Below, piece by piece: positions 18,234 through 29,026 of a DNA stretch of 64,000 bases. The DNA comes from Clostridia bacterium. Lineage in GTDB: Bacteria; Bacillota; Peptococcia; DRI-13; SM3-B62. Numbering within the stretch: position 1 is the stretch's first letter; each line of letters opens with the position of its first letter. Under the pieces are notes generated by a model. That model saw nothing but the letters and a program-made list of their open reading frames with translations. It made no database searches and had not been told where the DNA came from. The stretch lies in assembly GCA_018432615.1 (NCBI GenBank), contig JAHDSQ010000041.1, forward strand, positions 1-64,000, given 5' to 3'. The position numbers and the translations under genes are program-made.

Positions 18234-18299
18234 CGCGTTTCGCTCTATGAAAGTATTATATTTTCACCGTTGCTTAATAGGAGAAAAGCAATGAATTTT

Positions 18300-19838
18300 C
18301 TACTCCCACTCGATTGTCCCGGGTGGCTTGGAGGTTATATCGTAAACCACTCGGTTGATTTGCTCAACCTCATTTACTATGCGATTGGCAATGATCTCTA
18401 ATAGCTCATAGGGCAGGCGAACCCAGTCGGCTGTCATTGCGTCTTCACTGGATACGGCTCTTAAAACAATAGGATAAGCATATGTGCGCTCATCACCCAT
18501 CACACCCACTGTCTTGATGCTGGGAAGTACCGCAAAGGTCTGCCATAATTTCTCGTAAAGACCGGCCTTTTTCATCTCCTCAATGATTATGGCATCCGCT
18601 TCCCGCAGGGTATCGAGTTTTTCCTCAGTAATATCTCCGATGATACGCACGGCCAAACCAGGGCCAGGAAACGGTTGACGGCTTACTATATCTTCCGGTA
18701 ACCCTAGTTCTCTTCCCACTATGCGTACTTCATCCTTAAACAATAGGCGGAGCGGCTCTATCAGCTCAAACTCCATATCTTCCGGCAAGCCTCCCACATT
18801 ATGATGGGATTTGATGGTAGCTGCTGTACCTGTGCCGCTTTCAATAACATCGGAATAAAGGGTTCCTTGAACAAGATAATCGATTTTCCCAAGCTTTTTT
18901 GCCTCGTCCTCAAAGACACGAATGAATTCATTACCGATAATCTTACGCTTTGTTTCCGGATCACTTACGCTTGCTATTTTACTCATAAACCTTTCCCTTG
19001 CATCAACAAAATCTAAATTGATCCCAAATTTTCCGCTGAATGTCCCCCTAACCTGCTCGGATTCACCTTTTCTCATGAAGCCATGATCGACGTAAACACA
19101 TGTCAAGCTGTCACCGACTGCCTTGTGTACAAGTAAAGCAGCGACTGAGGAATCAACCCCGCCGCTTAATGCGCACAAAACCTTTTTTGCGCCTACACGG
19201 TTTCGGATCTCCTCCACCTGCTCTTCGATAAACGAACCCATCGACCACTCGCCGCTGCAACCGCAGATGTTGAATAAAAAGTTGGACAGCACCTTCATCC
19301 CGTTTATAGTGTGTTTAACCTCGGGATGGAACTGTACTCCATACACTTTCCTCTCCTCATTGGCAACAGCCGCAAAGGGGGTATCCTCAGTATAACCGCA
19401 GGATATAAAGCCCTCGGGGACGGATGAAACATAATCCCCATGGCTCATCCAACACTGTTCTTTATCTTCAAGACCTGAAAACAAAGAATGGGACGCAGAA
19501 AAATTCACCATCGCTTTTCCGTATTCCCTTTTATCGGCCCTGATCACTTCACCGCCTAACATGTAAATAAGGAGCTGTAATCCATAGCAGATTCCAAAGA
19601 TGGGGATTCCCATTTCTAATATTCTTTTGTCTATTGCCGGAGCGTTTTTCGCGTACACACTGGCAGGCCCTCCAGAAAAAATTATTCCTTTTGGTTTTAG
19701 GGCGGCAATTTTTTCTATAGAGGTGTTATAGGGTAACATCTCGGAATAAACGTGCAATTCTCTCACGCGACGAGCAATCAACTGGCTGTATTGTCCGCCA
19801 AAATCAAGTACTAATACTAATTCATGTTCTTGAACCAT
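18300..19838 (-). CDS. guaA: GMP synthase (glutamine-hydrolysing)
   Basis: The 512-residue enzyme converts XMP to GMP with ATP and glutamine. It has a class I glutamine amidotransferase domain (nucleophile Cys in GICYGLQLL, His-Glu in [10 protein letters not shown]), an ATP-pyrophosphatase domain starting with [14 protein letters not shown], and the C-terminal dimerisation domain ending in the hallmark [12 protein letters not shown] at 19838 follows AAAGGGGA; residues upstream in the longer frame are not part of the family. It is 27 bp downstream of hpt and likely cotranscribed, joining purine salvage to GMP synthesis. Confidence 0.97.
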   Translation of the reverse strand: MVQEHELVLVLDFGGQYSQLIARRVRELHVYSEMLPYNTSIEKIAALKPKGIIFSGGPASVYAKNAPAIDKRILEMGIPIFGICYGLQLLIYMLGGEVIRADKREYGKAMVNFSASHSLFSGLEDKEQCWMSHGDYVSSVPEGFISCGYTEDTPFAAVANEERKVYGVQFHPEVKHTINGMKVLSNFLFNICGCSGEWSMGSFIEEQVEEIRNRVGAKKVLCALSGGVDSSVAALLVHKAVGDSLTCVYVDHGFMRKGESEQVRGTFSGKFGINLDFVDARERFMSKIASVSDPETKRKIIGNEFIRVFEDEAKKLGKIDYLVQGTLYSDVIESGTGTAATIKSHHNVGGLPEDMEFELIEPLRLLFKDEVRIVGRELGLPEDIVSRQPFPGPGLAVRIIGDITEEKLDTLREADAIIIEEMKKAGLYEKLWQTFAVLPSIKTVGVMGDERTYAYPIVLRAVSSEDAMTADWVRLPYELLEIIANRIVNEVEQINRVVYDITSKPPGTIEWE

Positions 19839-19865
19839 GGAGTTCCCCTTTCTCATTCCTCTTTT

Positions 19866-20402
19866 TCAGGCACTGGCCCTTGTATTTACTACCCCTATAT
19901 AAGGAAGGTTTCTAAAATTTTGGTTGTAATCCAGACCATATCCCACCACAAATTCATCAGGGATTTCATACCCGTTGTAATCGGGTATTAGCTGTACCTT
20001 TCTGCGGTCGGGCTTGTCCAGCATCGTACACACTTTCAAACTGGCAGGCTCCCGCGACAGCAGATTCTCCTTCAAATAACTAAGGGTGAGACCCGTATCG
20101 ATAATATCCTCAATAATCAAAACATCCTTATTGTTTATATCGGTATCCAAGTCTTTCATTATACGCACCACCCCTGATGTATGAGTGGTTGCGCCATAAC
20201 TTGAAACAGCCATGAAATCAATCTCCAGCGGCAATGATATTTCCCTAATCAGATCGGCTAAAAATACTACCGATCCCTTTAAGATACCGATAACAAAAAG
20301 GTCTTTATTTTGATAGTCATATGTAATCCTTTTTCCCAGTTCTTTTACCTTCTGCCTGATTTCCTCTTCCTTAATCAAAACCCTGCTAATCTCAGCTACC
20401 AT
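19866..20402 (-). CDS. hpt: Hypoxanthine phosphoribosyltransferase
   Basis: The 178-residue protein carries the PRPP-binding loop VLIIEDIIDTGLTLSYL and the N-terminal ILKGSVVFLADLIREI segment of bacterial hypoxanthine-guanine phosphoribosyltransferases; the C-terminal FVVGYGLDYNQNFRNLPYIG is also typical. It salvages hypoxanthine and guanine to IMP and GMP. ATG at 20402 follows GGAGGGAGGG. It is the first gene of a pair with guaA, driven by a near-consensus promoter 70-100 bp upstream. Neither tilS nor ftsH, frequent partners of hpt in Firmicutes, is nearby. Confidence 0.95.
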   Translation of the reverse strand: MVAEISRVLIKEEEIRQKVKELGKRITYDYQNKDLFVIGILKGSVVFLADLIREISLPLEIDFMAVSSYGATTHTSGVVRIMKDLDTDINNKDVLIIEDIIDTGLTLSYLKENLLSREPASLKVCTMLDKPDRRKVQLIPDYNGYEIPDEFVVGYGLDYNQNFRNLPYIGVVNTRASA

Positions 20403-20473
20403 AATACCCTCCCTCCTCAGTCCCAAACACCCTCAATAGCTTGTCCGGCTACCGTTGGCTACAATCCGTAATG

Positions 20474-20502
20474 ATTATATCAACGGTACAAGGCAGTGTC
20501 AA
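20474..20502 (-). promoter_or_regulatory. Near-consensus sigma-A promoter for hpt-guaA
   Basis: On the minus strand TTGACA (20502-20497) and TATAAT (20479-20474) are both perfect and separated by exactly 17 bp. The -35 box overlaps the stop codon of the upstream gene. No purine riboswitch-like structure is visible in the 70-bp leader. Confidence 0.9.
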
Positions 20503-21209
20503 TCTGCGGAAGGGTCAACCGCGGAAGGATCAACCGGCGGAGTTATTTCAAATTCTTCATTGTAATCCCAGAAAAGCACACTTACTTTCAATAGGTATTG
20601 AGAATTGTCCCTGTGTTCAGCAACTATTTCAGATTTTCTAATCGCTCCACTCTTTTTGTCTAGCCATAATTTGTATCTGAAATCCTGCCAGTACAACTCC
20701 ATAAATTTATTGACTTCTCTGCCCATTATCTCATAAACACGACAGACCTTTCCCCCGGCTTTTTCTTTACCGGCGTATTTAACATCCAGCTCCCCGGAAA
20801 AATCAAAAACAGCCAAAGGATTCAACTCAGCAATCAAATTTTCTACGGCAGGATAAGACCTTTCCGGTATGATGAGCCAATCTGCAGTAAATGAATCCCG
20901 CCGGTACATGACATCCTCATATTTATAGATCTCAACTTCTGAATTTATCAGGGGAATTTCCCCTTTCAAATGAACACTCTTGCCGTACTTTTCCCCTTGT
21001 ATATCTGAAATAACCGCTTCCTCCCCCATAAGCGTACTCGTGGCGAGCGAGCTATAGCGATAACTCTGGGCGTTGACCGTTTTCAGCAGCCCCTGCCGTA
21101 CTGCCTCGCAAGGAGGCAACCGTGTCAGTTTTTCATATAAAAACAGATTAGCAAGCAGCAAAAGTACAATTAAACAGAAGACTGCAGTCCATTGATAAGT
21201 CTTTTTCAT
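20499..21209 (-). CDS. Membrane-anchored extracytoplasmic protein of unknown function
   Basis: The 236-residue protein has an N-terminal transmembrane anchor or uncleaved signal (TAVFCLIVLLLLANLFLYE) and a predicted outward domain of alternating strands with EIYKYEDVMYRRDSFTADWLI and AGGKVCRVYEIMG. The layout recalls LolA/LppX-type lipid-carrier-like folds, but I recognise no signature. The last residues contain VDPSAVDPSAD, encoded by a 15-bp tandem duplication. It stops inside the hpt promoter. Ordinary MKKT start; RBS is weak (CTGGAG). Confidence 0.65.
   Translation of the reverse strand: MKKTYQWTAVFCLIVLLLLANLFLYEKLTRLPPCEAVRQGLLKTVNAQSYRYSSLATSTLMGEEAVISDIQGEKYGKSVHLKGEIPLINSEVEIYKYEDVMYRRDSFTADWLIIPERSYPAVENLIAELNPLAVFDFSGELDVKYAGKEKAGGKVCRVYEIMGREVNKFMELYWQDFRYKLWLDKKSGAIRKSEIVAEHRDNSQYLLKVSVLFWDYNEEFEITPPVDPSAVDPSAD
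20506..20535. repeat. 15-bp tandem duplication
   Basis: Two adjoining 15-mers (20506-20520 and 20521-20535) differ at one base (GCGGAAGGGTCAACC and GCGGAAGGATCAACC). They encode the repeated VDPSA at the C-terminus of the upstream protein and lie next to the -35 box of hpt. Confidence 0.9.
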
Positions 21210-21419
21210 CTAATCAACTCCAGTTTTGGTCTTTCCGAGATTATTCTTGAACTATTTCTTAATTTCTACTATGAACATAAGAAAATTATGCCTGGTGCTA
21301 ACCTGTATTTACTATTTTTTTCTGTACTTTTAGAAAAATTAATGTCATAATAATTACAAGATTTTCGACAATACATCTGTTTTTGGTTTTTTCGACAACT
21401 TCTGAAAGGATGGTCAAAT

Positions 21420-23615
21420 ATGGAATTCAGGAAAAAAGCATCACTCAACATCGGAACCCGGATTACCGTATATATCACTTTGTTAAGCCTGATAGTCTGT
21501 AGTACTATGGCCTTCGTCTCCTATCAGAATGCTAAAAGCATTTTGAGCAATCGTATCCAGTTATCTTTAGAAACACAAGTATTCGACAATGCCCGTATTA
21601 TGTCAAAAGACATCAACTCCAAAATGATTAACCTCGAGACAATTGCTGCTCAACAGCAAATAGCAAGTATGGTCTGGGAAGAACAGGTACCTATTCTCAT
21701 CACCGAAACAAGGCGTCTTGAACTTATCTCCCTTGGGGTAGCAAACATGGACGGTGAGGTAACATACTGCAACGGAGCTACCGGAAATATTGCAAATGAA
21801 TCATATTTTCAAAAGGTATTAACGGGGGAAAGCAATTTTTCCGAACCCCATTACAACAGTTTACTGGATGCCTTCCAAATCATTATTGCCGTTCCTATCA
21901 GGGACGAGTACTACCATGTCAACGGGGCCTTAACGGCCTGTATGGACGCCCGAGCACTCAGTGATCTGGCGGCTGAAATCTCCATCGGGGAAACCGGTTA
22001 CGGCTTTCTACTGGATAGAAACGGTACTGTAATCGCTCATCCTGATTATGACACGGTCAGCGCACAGACCAACCTGATAATAAATGAAGCAGAAAACCCT
22101 CATTATACAAACCGAATTGAAATAGAGAAAAAAATGATTTCGGGAGATGTCGGTACCGGTTCCTTTGTATTCGACGGAGTAGAAAACCTCCTCAGTTATG
22201 TTCCGGTCCCCGACACTAATTGGTTCCTTGGCATTATTGTCCCAAAAGTCGAGTTGTTCCATGAAGTCGATGCACTTTTAATAAAACTTATCTCCGTAAC
22301 CCTCATAGTTATCTTGCTTGGGATAGTACTCGGTGTCTTTATCTCCAGATTAATTAAAAAGCCTACCCTCAACGTTCTGGAATTCTGCAAACGCTTAGCC
22401 GGCGGTAACCTCACCTACAGAATAAGTTCCACACGCAACGATGAATTCGGACAGATAAGCGAATCCTTGAATGTTGCGGCAAGCAATCTGGAGGACACTA
22501 TTAACACCATCCAGCAAAACAGCAATACCTCCGTCAATCAACTACATACCACCAACCAGCTACTTGAGGAAATAAAGACGGATACTTTTCAGATATCACA
22601 ATCCACAGAGCAAATTTCTGCCGGCATGGAGGAATCCTCAGCAGGTATGGAGCAAATTTCCGCAAACATTAAAACGGTGGAGGATGCCATCAACAACGTA
22701 GTCAGCAAAGCAAACGAAGGACTGCAATTATCGGAAAGCATCAAGGAAAGAGCAGAAAAATTGCGTAGTGACAGCATAACGGCACAGGAAAACACAGATA
22801 ATATTTACCAAAAAACTAAAGCCGACCTGGAAAAAACAATTGAGGATGCAGCAACAGTGAAGGGTATCTCAGAAATGGCCGACACTATCCTTGATATAGC
22901 TAGACAAACAAATCTCATCGCTTTAAACGCTGCAATCGAGGCAGCACGTGCAGGTGAGTACGGTCATAGCTTTGCCGTAGTAGCCGAGGAAGTAAGGAAG
23001 CTTGCCGACGAATCCTCTCAAGCGGCATCAAAAATTCAAGATTCAGTTTCATCTGTCATAACCTTTATCGAACAATTCATCCAATCAGCTCGTGAAATCA
23101 TGAATTTCTTGGAAACAGACGTAGTACAAACTTACAGCAACTTAGTAAGTGTTGCGGAAAAATACGAGCTTGATTCGGAGACTGTTGCAACTATGATGAA
23201 AGACTTCACACAGCATTCGGAAGAAAGCGCAGAATCTATCAGCGAAATCTCCAGAGCCACCGAGGAAATAATCCTTTCCATCACCGAGGGAGCAGAAGCC
23301 TCCGGGGAAATAGCCGCAGGCTCCAATCAAGTCTTGACAAGGATCGAAAATATTACCGAAAGATACGCTCTGGTGGCTAACAGCTTCATGATAATGCTGG
23401 ACAAAATCAATGAGTTGGTAACCTCGGGGAGTGAAGTAACAAAACAACTTGAGAACGAAACAATTATAGAAAAAGAAACCATTGATGAAGAAACCACTCC
23501 TCAGGAGCAAGGTGAATTTGAAAACACAGATATAGAAGCAACAGAACCGGAAGTATTACCTGAAGACATAGTTGAAGAAATAGATGAAGAAGATAATGAT
23601 TTATCTAGGTACTAG
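21420..23615 (+). CDS. Methyl-accepting chemotaxis protein with extracellular Cache sensor
   Basis: The 731-residue receptor has a first membrane segment (about 15-35), a double-Cache-like extracellular sensor to about residue 285 ([20 protein letters not shown] is characteristic), a second membrane segment ([20 protein letters not shown]), HAMP, and a signalling domain to about 680. The hairpin tip reads [20 protein letters not shown] followed by [14 protein letters not shown]; the usual GRGFAVVA is replaced by GHSFAVVA. A tail of about 45 residues, very rich in Glu and Asp, follows, and there is no NWETF-like pentapeptide. Divergent from the preceding gene; GAAAGGATGG precedes ATG. No che genes are in the window. 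Confidence 0.93.
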   Translation: MEFRKKASLNIGTRITVYITLLSLIVCSTMAFVSYQNAKSILSNRIQLSLETQVFDNARIMSKDINSKMINLETIAAQQQIASMVWEEQVPILITETRRLELISLGVANMDGEVTYCNGATGNIANESYFQKVLTGESNFSEPHYNSLLDAFQIIIAVPIRDEYYHVNGALTACMDARALSDLAAEISIGETGYGFLLDRNGTVIAHPDYDTVSAQTNLIINEAENPHYTNRIEIEKKMISGDVGTGSFVFDGVENLLSYVPVPDTNWFLGIIVPKVELFHEVDALLIKLISVTLIVILLGIVLGVFISRLIKKPTLNVLEFCKRLAGGNLTYRISSTRNDEFGQISESLNVAASNLEDTINTIQQNSNTSVNQLHTTNQLLEEIKTDTFQISQSTEQISAGMEESSAGMEQISANIKTVEDAINNVVSKANEGLQLSESIKERAEKLRSDSITAQENTDNIYQKTKADLEKTIEDAATVKGISEMADTILDIARQTNLIALNAAIEAARAGEYGHSFAVVAEEVRKLADESSQAASKIQDSVSSVITFIEQFIQSAREIMNFLETDVVQTYSNLVSVAEKYELDSETVATMMKDFTQHSEESAESISEISRATEEIILSITEGAEASGEIAAGSNQVLTRIENITERYALVANSFMIMLDKINELVTSGSEVTKQLENETIIEKETIDEETTPQEQGEFENTDIEATEPEVLPEDIVEEIDEEDNDLSRY

Positions 23616-23643
23616 TTACCACAAAAGCATGGACACACCCATA

Positions 23644-23684
23644 CAACAATACCCCCTGTTCGCAACGAACAGGGGGTATTGTTG
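23644..23684. terminator. Bidirectional terminator between convergent genes
   Basis: A perfect 19-bp stem (CAACAATACCCCCTGTTCG and its complement) closes on a 3-nt loop between the chemoreceptor gene and the oppositely oriented CBS gene. There is no long T-run, but the G+C-rich stem core and convergent context indicate termination on both strands. Confidence 0.8.
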
Positions 23685-23692
23685 CATACATG

Positions 23693-24124
23693 CTACATGC
23701 TTGGCTGGCTTGGTGTGGAAATCTGACCAAGGGCTTCCTCTGTTGCCCTATCATACCTAGTATTTACAGCCACATCCCCTAATGACACGAAACCTGCCAG
23801 TCTGCCGTTTTCCACTACCGGCAGCCTCCTAACCTGCAGATCCCCCATTAAGTCGATTGCCTCTTCCACATCCATTTCTGTTTTCCCTACTGCCAAACTA
23901 TCAGTCATAATGTCTTGGCACCTCACGTTGTGCGCATCTTTGTCGTCACACACAACTCGCAGCACGATATCACGGTCTGTTACAATCCCTTCCACATTCA
24001 TATCATCGGTACATATCGGTACTGAACCCACATTCCGATCCCTCATGATACAGGCAGCATCATAGACCGATGTGTCCAGGGATACCGCCGTTACATCCTT
24101 TGTCATAATGTCCCCTAGCTTCAT
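23693..24124 (-). CDS. Tandem CBS-domain protein
   Basis: The 143-residue protein is essentially a CBS pair: MTKDVTAVSLDTSVYDAACIM begins the first domain and MTDSLAVGKTEMDVEEAID the second, with GIVTDRDIVLR and GFVSLGDVAV at their ends. CBS pairs bind adenine nucleotides or related ligands and often act as stand-alone energy sensors in Firmicutes. ATG follows AGGAGG with a rather long spacing. Single gene by its context. Confidence 0.9.
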   Translation of the reverse strand: MKLGDIMTKDVTAVSLDTSVYDAACIMRDRNVGSVPICTDDMNVEGIVTDRDIVLRVVCDDKDAHNVRCQDIMTDSLAVGKTEMDVEEAIDLMGDLQVRRLPVVENGRLAGFVSLGDVAVNTRYDRATEEALGQISTPSQPSM

Positions 24125-24297
24125 TATTTTTCATACCTCCTGCTATTTTTCATTATCCGTATTATGATACCTCATCTTTTTTTATTTATTCATCGCGAAA
24201 ATGAATGATATTAATTGATATGCAAAGCTTTTTTATTCTATTTTTTCCTAATCAACTTTATCTGACCATTACTGACCATATAGTATCCAGAGCAACT

Positions 24298-24326
24298 TTG
24301 ACTATCTCTGACCTTAATATTAAACT
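24298..24326 (+). promoter_or_regulatory. Candidate sigma-A promoter for the hsp20 gene
   Basis: TTGACT (24298-24303) and TAAACT (24321-24326) are 17 bp apart and about 50 bp before the start codon. Short CTGACC repeats occur at 24262, 24272 and 24308. No CIRCE element is present here, so this gene is not under the same HrcA site type as groES. Confidence 0.55.
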
Positions 24327-24373
24327 ATCAGTAAAGGAAATAATATTGATAAAAAACAAAGGAGGTCGATCGT

Positions 24374-24790
24374 ATGTATGGTTTGATTCCAAAAAGGATG
24401 TTCTCCCCCTTGGGATCCCTGGACAAGGACTTCTTTAAGTTTCCCTGGTCTGACTTTAAGAGCTTAACTGCCGCAGATTTTAAGATCGATATTCAGGAAA
24501 AAGATGACAGTTATCTTCTTAATGCAGAACTCCCAGGTTGCGACAAAAACAATATCGACGTCAAAGCGGAAAACGGAGTGATTACTATCACAGCCAGCCG
24601 TCATGAGGAGGTTAACGAAGAAAAAAATAATTATATCCACAAGGAAACCTTTTCCGGAAGCATCAGCCGTCAGATTTTTCTAGAGAATATCGACGAGGAT
24701 CAAATAGCGGCAAAATATGAAAATGGTGTGCTCTCCCTGAGAGTTCCCAAGAAGCAAACCAACAAAGAAAAAAGAATTCTCATCGAATAG
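24374..24790 (+). CDS. Small heat shock protein, Hsp20/alpha-crystallin family
   Basis: The 138-residue protein has the alpha-crystallin domain (about 35-125) with YLLNAELPGCDKNNIDVKAE and the closing YENGVLSLRVPKK, and a C-terminal ILI (I-x-I motif) that docks between subunits. It should hold unfolding proteins without ATP. GGAGG lies 8 nt before the ATG. It is a single transcription unit ended by a strong hairpin that includes its own stop codon. Confidence 0.95.
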   Translation: MYGLIPKRMFSPLGSLDKDFFKFPWSDFKSLTAADFKIDIQEKDDSYLLNAELPGCDKNNIDVKAENGVITITASRHEEVNEEKNNYIHKETFSGSISRQIFLENIDEDQIAAKYENGVLSLRVPKKQTNKEKRILIE

Positions 24791-24830
24791 ACAAAGCCCC
24801 TCAGAGTTCAAACTCTGAGGGGCTTTGTCT
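24789..24830. terminator. Terminator shared by hsp20 and the CofE-like gene
   Basis: A perfect 20-bp inverted repeat (AGACAAAGCCCCTCAGAGTT and complement, 2-nt centre) starts in the hsp20 stop codon and ends 6 bp before the stop of the convergent downstream gene. It can terminate both transcripts. Confidence 0.85.
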
Positions 24831-24836
24831 ATTCCA

Positions 24837-26024
24837 CTACTCGGTAGCATAATTGTCAAAATAACCTTGTATCAGCACTATTGGCGTTCCCTTATCGCCG
24901 CTGCCGCTGGTTAAATCACAGAGGCTGCCCAGCAAGTCCGTCAATTGACGAGGTGTAGTACCCTGAGAAGCTAGTTCTCCGACAAGGTTATTATCTTTTC
25001 TTCTTATTTGAGATTTCATAGCTTCTGTCAACTCATTACCACACAAGTCTTTCAAATGATGATCGGCAAAATATTTTATCTTCAGCTCATTAGGTGTACC
25101 GGAAAGCCCTGTAGTATAAGCAGGAGAAACAACAGGATCAGCCAGCTCCCATATCTTGCCGACCGGATCTTTAAACGCGCCGTCGCCATAAATCATGACT
25201 TCGACCTTTCTGCCTGTTAACTCCCCTAATTTCGCTTGAATTTTTTCTACGTATATTTGTCCGTCACGTGGGAACAGCTTCAGTTGTTCATCATTGGCCA
25301 TATTCGAACCTAACAAGCCGAATTCAGGATTATATCCTTTGCCTTCATGAGGCGCGTTACAAATATCAGCCAAAGTGTAGACTAATTCGGCGCCCGCCTG
25401 TGCTAGTAGTTTCTTCGTCCTTCTTCTCGTATGGACATCGGCTGTCAGTATCTTTTTAGTGAATTTTAGAATGACCCGCGGGTCGTTAGCCAAATGGATA
25501 GAGATATTATCATCCACTGCTAAGTCTTTATACATTTGGACATAGTCAATACCGGTAAAGGGATGCCGAAAGGTTCCAAACATCTTGCGGTATTCCTCTT
25601 CGGACAAAACATCCTGAAAGGGTATTACCCCTAAATCGTCCATTCTTTCAACATCCATGAGATGATTTCCAACCTCATCGGAAGGATAACTTAATAACAG
25701 GTGGATTTTTTTTGCCCCCCGCGCTATTCCTTTCAAAATCATTGAAAATCTGTTCCGGCTGAGGATAGGGAAAACAACCCCGATCTCAGCATCGCCAAAC
25801 TTACTCTTGATATCTGCGGCAACCTCATCCACTGTTACATAATTTCCTTGAGCCCTAGCCACCAGGGATTCGGTTATTCCGATTACATCCCCCTCATTTA
25901 GTTGATACCCTTCTGTTTTTAGGGAAGTCATGATCGAATTAACGACCGTCCCGACTAAATCGTCCCCTTCTCTAACGATTGGTGCCCTAATTCCACGTAC
26001 TTGTGTTCCTGTTGTTCTGGACAA
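24837..26024 (-). CDS. Coenzyme F420-0:gamma-glutamyl ligase-like protein (CofE family)
   Basis: The 395-residue protein matches the F420 ligase (CofE) fold: an N-terminal VRGIRAPIVREGDDLVGTVV, then NEGDVIGITESLVARAQGNYV, and a later GSNMANDEQLKLFPRD and MIYGDGAFKDPVGKIWE. CofE adds glutamates to F420-0. It is longer than archaeal CofE (about 250 residues), and no other F420 gene is nearby, so the acceptor may be a different molecule. Start is TTG at 26024 just after GGGGTGAGG. Several Firmicutes carry such stand-alone homologs of unknown substrate. Confidence 0.75.
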   Translation of the reverse strand: MSRTTGTQVRGIRAPIVREGDDLVGTVVNSIMTSLKTEGYQLNEGDVIGITESLVARAQGNYVTVDEVAADIKSKFGDAEIGVVFPILSRNRFSMILKGIARGAKKIHLLLSYPSDEVGNHLMDVERMDDLGVIPFQDVLSEEEYRKMFGTFRHPFTGIDYVQMYKDLAVDDNISIHLANDPRVILKFTKKILTADVHTRRRTKKLLAQAGAELVYTLADICNAPHEGKGYNPEFGLLGSNMANDEQLKLFPRDGQIYVEKIQAKLGELTGRKVEVMIYGDGAFKDPVGKIWELADPVVSPAYTTGLSGTPNELKIKYFADHHLKDLCGNELTEAMKSQIRRKDNNLVGELASQGTTPRQLTDLLGSLCDLTSGSGDKGTPIVLIQGYFDNYATE

Positions 26025-26231
26025 AAATCCTCACCCCTAATCAAAGAACCATTTTTAACAATTATAGAGTTCTGCTAAAACCCAATAAATCCTTTAAATA
26101 TATAATCATAATGATATTTTTACAAGCGCTTCTTATATTTTTGATTTTTTCTTTTAAGTTTATCAGAAATTGTCATCTCTATTAACCGGGAATTCAGAGC
26201 GGTCATTAAATAAGTTTTTTTGTTGTATTTA

Positions 26232-26259
26232 TTTACATCACAGTATTTTGTTGTATAAT
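26232..26259 (+). promoter_or_regulatory. Sigma-A promoter for the small coiled-coil gene
   Basis: TTTACA (26232-26237) and a perfect TATAAT (26254-26259) are 16 bp apart. The -10 box lies 22 bp before the start codon and only 7 bp before the AGGGGAG ribosome binding site, so the 5' leader must be very short. Confidence 0.75.
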
Positions 26260-26281
26260 TTACATAGGGGAGTTGATCTTA

Positions 26282-26587
26282 ATGAGTAATGAAGAAAAAA
26301 TCCTTTCCTTATTGGATAAGATGTATGTAGACATTAATAAGAGATTTGATAATTTGGAAACACGGTTCGGAGGTCTTGAAACACAGGTCGGAGGTCTTGA
26401 AACACAGGTCGGAATCATTGAAAAAGAATTGGCTAGTGTTAAATCCACTGTTATTAAAATCGAAAACAATCACGGTGAAAAACTGAGTTCTCTCTTTGAC
26501 GGCTATAAGCAGCATACGGATCAGCTTGAACGTATAGAAAAAGAGGTATCGAAACACGAGGAAGTTATTTTAAGAAGAATAAGATAA
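26282..26587 (+). CDS. Small coiled-coil protein with tandem heptad repeats
   Basis: The 101-residue protein is predicted to be one long helix. Heptad spacing is clear (ILSLLDKMYVDINKRFDNLE...), and GGLETQV occurs twice with a third, degenerate copy (GIIEKEL). No enzymatic motif is present. Similar short proteins are often annotated as conserved hypothetical in Clostridia. The ATG at 26282 is 9 nt after GGGGAG; a TTG three codons upstream would be too close to it. Good promoter and terminator make it a single-gene unit. Confidence 0.75.
   Translation: MSNEEKILSLLDKMYVDINKRFDNLETRFGGLETQVGGLETQVGIIEKELASVKSTVIKIENNHGEKLSSLFDGYKQHTDQLERIEKEVSKHEEVILRRIR
26368..26409 (+). repeat. 21-bp tandem repeat inside the coiled-coil gene
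   Basis: Two identical adjoining 21-bp units, each reading GGAGGTCTTGAAACACAGGT plus C, encode the repeated GGLETQV. A preceding partial copy (TTGGAAACACGGTTC) and a following one (GGAATCATTGAAAA) show earlier rounds of duplication. Each unit adds exactly two helical heptads' worth of phase to the coiled coil (7 residues, one heptad). Confidence 0.9.
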
Positions 26588-26624
26588 AAAGTTGGCAGGA
26601 TACCCATTTAAACGAGCCCAAAAG

Positions 26625-26652
26625 AAAAACCCCTGAAATTTCAGGGGTTTTA
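26625..26652. terminator. Bidirectional terminator between the coiled-coil gene and groEL
   Basis: A 26-bp perfect palindrome, AAAACCCCTGAAA and its complement without spacer, gives a hairpin with A and T tails on both sides. It lies between convergent genes. Confidence 0.85.
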
Positions 26653-26660
26653 TAGTTGTC

Positions 26661-28343
<1,683 letters not shown>

Positions 28344-28362
28344 TTAGGTGTTTTGTCACCCA

Positions 28363-28647
28363 TTAAATTACGGCGTGTATATCGCGTTCACTTAAAATAA
28401 GAACTTCCTCGCCATCGATTTTGATTTCTGTTCCTGCATACTTGGAATAAATGACCTTGTCCCCTACTTTAACCTCCATAGGCACCTTTTGTCCGTTTTC
28501 CAGGATTCTTCCTGAACCAACAGCCAATACTTCGCCTTGTTGCGGCTTTTCCTTTGCGGTATCAGGTAGAACGATACCACTTTTGGTCTTCTCTTCCTGA
28601 GCCAATGGTTTTACAATTACTTTTTCGCCGAGGGGCCTAATATTCAT
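28363..28647 (-). CDS. groES: Co-chaperonin GroES (10 kDa)
   Basis: The 94-residue protein begins [15 protein letters not shown] and has the mobile loop [20 protein letters not shown] and the C-terminal [20 protein letters not shown]. It caps GroEL. The ATG at 28647 follows AAGGAGG; the longer upstream frame would run into the CIRCE element and is not used. First gene of the groES-groEL operon. Confidence 0.98.
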   Translation of the reverse strand: MNIRPLGEKVIVKPLAQEEKTKSGIVLPDTAKEKPQQGEVLAVGSGRILENGQKVPMEVKVGDKVIYSKYAGTEIKIDGEEVLILSERDIHAVI

Positions 28648-28681
28648 TCTGACAAACCTCCTTAATAATTTAGATTTATTG

Positions 28682-28708
28682 TTAGCACTCAACTATATCG
28701 AGTGCTAA
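28682..28708. promoter_or_regulatory. CIRCE operator (HrcA binding site)
   Basis: The sequence is a perfect CIRCE: TTAGCACTC, 9 bp, GAGTGCTAA. It starts 34 bp before the groES start codon. This predicts repression of groES-groEL by HrcA and release on heat shock. hrcA itself is not in the window. Confidence 0.97.
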
Positions 28709-29026
28709 TATTCATTAATAATAATAGTTGAGGCCTTGCAAGTTAGCAACACCCGTATTACCTTTTCATCTTGATATATTATCCATTTTCTTCGTTTTTA
28801 TCTTTATTTCGCTTCTTTTCTTCCAGATGCGTTTAAATACTCATAACACCCGCTCCCCGTAGCATTTTACACATACTAAGAATATCCCCACCTCGTAATT
28901 TTTTATACATAATATACCATCTACTGTTCTTGCTTTTTTATCCCACTCCGATTATTATGAAATGAGTCTCATCAATGGGAGTACCAGAGCTGGTTAATGA
29001 GATTAATTCCAAAGGAGGAAGTAGCA
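28709..29026. other. Intergenic region between divergent groES and cyclo-ligase genes
   Basis: About 320 bp of AT-rich DNA hold the groES promoter (TTGCAA and TATTAA-like boxes on the minus strand are only weak matches) and presumably that of the plus-strand cyclo-ligase gene. I see no gene, RNA structure or repeat. Confidence 0.5.

Noticed and set aside
21210-21419. Riboswitch upstream of the chemoreceptor
   Set aside because: I looked for conserved cyclic-di-GMP or other riboswitch cores and long-range stems and saw none; only a short TTTTCGACAA repeat is present.
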